Origin: Chloroflexota bacterium
GTDB lineage: Bacteria > Chloroflexota > Dehalococcoidia > SZUA-161 > SpSt-899
DNA length: 7,781 nt
NCBI GenBank assembly: GCA_018725425.1
Contig: QLUL01000043.1
Coordinates: 1 to 7,781 of the forward strand
Direction of reading: 5' to 3'
Shown here piece by piece: positions 5,381 to 7,781 of the stretch (its first letter is position 1; every line of letters begins with the position of its first letter). The notes under the pieces were generated by a model. That model was not told the DNA's origin, did no database searches, and saw only the letters and a list, made by a program, of their open reading frames with translations. The translations under genes and the position numbers were made by a program.

Positions 5381-6473
5381 AATCTGTCTTCCTCACCTGT
5401 GCCCGCAACTGGCCACATCCGGCGTGGATGTCGAGCCCCCTCCTTAGCCGGATGGTATTGGGGACATGATGGCGAGTCAGAGTCTCATGGAAGGCTTGAA
5501 CCCGGGCTCGGTGAGGGGGCTTAAACTCCGGACAGGCAGCAGGGTTGACCGGGATGAGATCGACGTGGCAATTGAGCCCTCGCAGGAGGTCGGCCAGCTC
5601 GATGGCAAGCGGCACCGAGTCGTTGACGCTGCGTATGAGGGTATATTCGAAAGTGATCCGGCGACGGGTGGCCTCAACGTAACTGCGGCAAGCCGGGATA
5701 AGGACTTCCAGGGGATACATCCTGTTGGGGGGTGCCAGGAGGTCGCGGAGCTCGTTGTTGGGGGCATGCAGGGAGACCGCCAGCCCCACCTGCAGCTTTT
5801 TCTGGCTCAGTTTCTTGATGGCGGAGGGAATCCCGATCGTGGAGATGGTCAGGTGTCTTGCCCCAAGGCCGAGTAGGTCGGGGGAGATGAGATTTTCAAC
5901 CGCCCGCCAGACGGCTTCAAAATTGACCAATGGTTCTCCCATGCCCATAAAGACCACGTTCGATGGTCGATAGTCGATAGTCAATAGTCCCTCATCCCGC
6001 CCCGGACTGCTGACTGCCGACTGCTGACTGATCAGTCGGCGGGAGAAGAAAAGAACCTGATCGGTGATCTCGGCGGGGGTCAGGTTGCGCTCGAAGCCGC
6101 TGGCTCCGGTGGCGCATAGGGGGCAGCCGAAGGCACAACCTACCTGAGAGGAGACGCAAACGGTGCGTCGTTTATCATACATCATCAGGACCGATTCGAT
6201 GCTCCGCCCGTCACTGAGGCGGAAAAGCACCTTGGTGGTGGTGCCATCGCGGGAGGTCACCTCGGTTACAGGAAGCACGGATTGAAACGAGAACTCTGAA
6301 TCCAGCCTTTCCCGCAGGTTCGGGGGCAGATTGCTCATGGCAGAGAAATCGCTGATCGGTTTGTGATAGACCCAGTCGAGTATCTGCCTGGCGCGGTATT
6401 GGGGCTCCCCCCAGTCGGATAGAATATCCCTGAGGTCCTTTGGTGAGAGTTCAGTAATGGCGATTTTAGGCAA
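5379..6473 (-). CDS. rlmN: Dual-specificity 23S rRNA/tRNA adenine-C2 methyltransferase RlmN, TTG start, with repeat-encoded loop
   Basis: 364 residues from the TTG chosen. This radical SAM enzyme adds a methyl group to C2 of A2503 in 23S rRNA and, in many bacteria, A37 of some tRNAs. The [4Fe-4S] motif CAFGCPLC gives C113, C117 and C120; the two mechanistic cysteines are C106 (CVSSQVGC) and C353 (HAGCGQL). MGMGEPLVN (177-184 region) and SLHAPNN (234-240) are further RlmN signatures. Start: TTG at 6473 with GAGGGA just upstream, one base after the glyS stop; the N terminus (KIAITELSPKDL) then matches family starts. An upstream ATG at 6572 would add 33 residues read from glyS. Odd: residues about 148-171, between the cluster helix and the NVVFMGMGEP strand, are encoded by two heptamer arrays and read in frame as a Gln/Ser-rich loop. 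From memory the E. coli spacing here is about 12 residues shorter. All catalytic residues are intact, so the enzyme is probably active. Confidence 0.94.
   Translation of the reverse strand: MPKIAITELSPKDLRDILSDWGEPQYRARQILDWVYHKPISDFSAMSNLPPNLRERLDSEFSFQSVLPVTEVTSRDGTTTKVLFRLSDGRSIESVLMMYDKRRTVCVSSQVGCAFGCPLCATGASGFERNLTPAEITDQVLFFSRRLISQQSAVSSPGRDEGLLTIDYRPSNVVFMGMGEPLVNFEAVWRAVENLISPDLLGLGARHLTISTIGIPSAIKKLSQKKLQVGLAVSLHAPNNELRDLLAPPNRMYPLEVLIPACRSYVEATRRRITFEYTLIRSVNDSVPLAIELADLLRGLNCHVDLIPVNPAACPEFKPPHRARVQAFHETLTRHHVPNTIRLRRGLDIHAGCGQLRAQVRKTD
5960..5990. repeat. Heptamer tandem array inside rlmN (GACTATY units)
   Basis: On the plus strand the units are TCGATGG, TCGATAG, TCGATAG, TCAATAG and a partial TCC; read on the minus strand they are GACTATY units. 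About 4.4 copies with one or two differences each. It lies wholly inside the rlmN coding region, where it encodes LLTIDYRPS-like residues. Thirteen bases separate it from the next array, whose GACT core faces the other way. Confidence 0.75.
6004..6038. repeat. Heptamer tandem array inside rlmN (GACTGCY units) with 12-base palindrome
   Basis: Plus-strand units GGACTGC, TGACTGC, CGACTGC, TGACTGA, then TCAGTCG. The last two units form a perfect 12-base palindrome, GACTGATCAGTC (6026-6037). Translated in rlmN as the ISQQSAVSSPG part of the extra loop. Together with 5960-5990 it forms a head-to-head pair sharing a GACT core. Confidence 0.75.
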
Positions 6474-6474
6474 T

Positions 6475-7781
6475 TTATCCCTCAAACCCCAGCCAGTAGG
6501 CCCCGCCAGGAGGAAGAATCTCGAAGGGCTCGCCGGCAAACTTGGCGGAAAGGCAGGCGCTGAGCCCCGCAATCGGGATGCGGATCTGCCTCATTGAATC
6601 TCGATCCCGAATGGTGACTTGCTTGTCCTCCATGGACTGGAAATCAACGGTAATGCAAAAGGGTGTGCCGATCTCATCCTGCCGGCGATATCTCCGCCCG
6701 ATGCTCTGAGCATCGTCATACTGCACCATCCAGCACCGGCGCAGGTCGGCGTAGACCTCCCTGGCCAGTGGCACCAGCTTTTCATTGCGGCTCAGAGGAA
6801 GCACCGCGAGCTTGATGGGGGCCAGGGTGGGGTGGAAGTGCAGCACCACCCGGAGGTCTCCCTTTTCGTCGAGCTCCTCCGCATAGGCATCGGTGAGAAA
6901 GGCAAGGGCAGAGCGATCCACCCCCGCCGAGGGTTCTATCACATAGGGGGTGTAGCGTTCCTGGGATTGGTCATCGAAGTAGCTCAGGTTCTCCCCGCTG
7001 TGATTGGCGTGCTGGGTGAGGTCGAAATCGGTGCGATTGGCGATCCCCTCCAGCTCCGACCAGCCAAAGGGGAAGAGGTATTCGACATCGGTGCAACTGC
7101 GAGCATAATGAGCCAGCTCATCATTGGAATGCTCTCTGAGGCGTAGGTTTTCCCTTCTGATTCCCAGGTTGATATACCAGTCGAAGCGCTCCCTCACCCA
7201 GTGATCGAACCATTCATCATCGGTGCCGGCTCTTACGAAATACTCGATCTCCATCTGCTCGAACTCTCTGGTGCGGAAGGTGAAATTACCGGGGGTGATC
7301 TCGTTGCGGAATGCCTTGCCTATCTGGGCGATGCCGAAGGGGAGTTTCTTGCGGGTGGAGTTGAGCACATTCTCAAAGTTGACGAAGATGCCCTGCGCCG
7401 TCTCCGGTCTAAGGTAGGTGGTCTGGGCTGTAGCACGGACCGGGCCCAGAGAGGTCTCCAGCATAAGGCTAGCCGGAGAGGGTTCCGACAGCTCTCCCCC
7501 ACACACGGGACAGGGAACAGCCTCCCCGACTTGATCGGCGCGCCAATTGCGGCCGCAGGCCAGGCAGGTGGAGAAGGGATCGGAAAATCCGGCCAGATGC
7601 CCACTGGCCTCCCACACTCGAGGGTGCATCAGGATGCTGGCATCGAGACCGACCATGTCATCCCGCTCCCTAACCACGGATTGCCACCAGGCAGCCTTAA
7701 CATTGTTCTTTAGCTCCACCCCTAGCGGGCCGTAGTCCCAGCAAGAGGCAAGTCCGCCGTATATCTCGCTCGACTGAAAGA
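6475..7781 (-). CDS. glyS: Glycyl-tRNA synthetase, single-chain type (5' end outside window)
   Basis: 434 residues visible; the reading frame is open to the window edge and starts FQSSEIYGG, so roughly 10-20 N-terminal residues are missing. The GTG at 7719 is an internal valine (GVELKNN). This homodimeric class II synthetase charges tRNA-Gly in the cytoplasm. Visible (numbered from the first visible residue): a zinc-ribbon insert with C72, C75, C90 and C93; YLRPETAQG (122-130); FRNE of motif 2 (157-160) followed by FTFRTREFEQME; GVDRS of motif 3 (286-290); and a C-terminal anticodon-binding domain from about 310 (PIKLAVLPLSRNEKL onward). It is the alpha2 eukaryote/Thermus-like form, not the separate GlyQ/GlyS form. 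Its TAA is one base from the rlmN TTG, and its last codons hold the rlmN ribosome binding site. The symbol follows usual naming (also called glyQS). Confidence 0.95.
   Translation of the reverse strand, partial: FQSSEIYGGLASCWDYGPLGVELKNNVKAAWWQSVVRERDDMVGLDASILMHPRVWEASGHLAGFSDPFSTCLACGRNWRADQVGEAVPCPVCGGELSEPSPASLMLETSLGPVRATAQTTYLRPETAQGIFVNFENVLNSTRKKLPFGIAQIGKAFRNEITPGNFTFRTREFEQMEIEYFVRAGTDDEWFDHWVRERFDWYINLGIRRENLRLREHSNDELAHYARSCTDVEYLFPFGWSELEGIANRTDFDLTQHANHSGENLSYFDDQSQERYTPYVIEPSAGVDRSALAFLTDAYAEELDEKGDLRVVLHFHPTLAPIKLAVLPLSRNEKLVPLAREVYADLRRCWMVQYDDAQSIGRRYRRQDEIGTPFCITVDFQSMEDKQVTIRDRDSMRQIRIPIAGLSACLSAKFAGEPFEILPPGGAYWLGFEG
6478..6483 (-). promoter_or_regulatory. Shine-Dalgarno that decides the rlmN TTG start
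   Basis: GAGGGA on the minus strand, formed by the last two sense codons of glyS, four bases before TTG at 6473. It supports a coupled start for rlmN immediately after the glyS stop. Confidence 0.65.

Noticed and set aside
5368..5418. ATG at 5418 as methyltransferase start
   Set aside because: Extension overlaps the conserved rlmN C terminus; TTG at 5367 has an ideal AAGGAGG at six bases.
5960..6038. CRISPR-like array
   Set aside because: Units are only 7 bases with no spacers, and the region is coding.
6474..6572. ATG at 6572 as rlmN start
   Set aside because: Adds 33 residues read from glyS in another frame, Pro/Ser-rich and not conserved; TTG at 6473 has a Shine-Dalgarno and fits the family N terminus.
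6619..7146. 175-codon open frame on the plus strand
   Set aside because: Lies fully antisense to glyS, whose motifs are clear. It is an open shadow caused by GC-rich codon usage, and no recognisable domain is seen.
7201..7713. 170-codon open frame on the plus strand
   Set aside because: Antisense to glyS; no domain, explained by complementary codon bias.
7717..7719. GTG at 7719 as glyS start
   Set aside because: The frame stays open to the window edge with conserved GlyRS sequence (FQSSEIYGG, CWDYGPLG), so this codon is internal.

Overview
The window looks like a compact piece of a bacterial chromosome, most likely from Chloroflexota (perhaps a Dehalococcoidia-like lineage). This placement is inference. 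It rests on the style of the SbcD-like nuclease, on short heptamer tandem arrays and a GTAGGGG/CCCCTAC-bounded palindromic repeat of a kind I associate with that phylum, and on gene density. Every supportable gene lies on the minus strand, so transcription runs from base 7781 toward base 1. No gene-free stretch exceeds about 125 bases.

In order of transcription: glycyl-tRNA synthetase (glyS, 5' end outside the window), the 23S rRNA/tRNA adenine-C2 methyltransferase rlmN, and a small AT-rich SAM methyltransferase form a tight run. rlmN and the methyltransferase both appear to start at TTG codons whose Shine-Dalgarno sites sit in or on the end of the gene before. A clear sigma70-type promoter (TTGCCA, 17 bases, TATAAT) then opens pfkA (ATP-type 6-phosphofructokinase), followed after 6 bases by an sbcD/Mre11-like nuclease with no sbcC after it.

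After sbcD comes a 50-base two-hairpin palindromic repeat. It abuts the -35 box of a second good promoter (TTGACA, 17 bases, TGTTATTCT). That promoter drives an AbrB-type antitoxin-like gene, an overlapping PIN-domain nuclease gene, and, 12 bases on, an RNase J-like metallo-beta-lactamase/beta-CASP protein. The three probably form one operon pairing a toxin-antitoxin-like module with an RNA-processing-type enzyme.

The main genes are housekeeping: translation, rRNA modification, glycolysis, DNA repair and RNA turnover. The unusual parts are three heptamer (period 7) tandem arrays. Two sit back-to-back inside rlmN and are translated in frame as an extra loop; one overlaps the stop codon of the RNase J-like gene. 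I see no strong evidence of a wholly new system. The best leads are the coding heptamer arrays, the repeat-promoter junction, and the antitoxin/PIN/beta-CASP trio.
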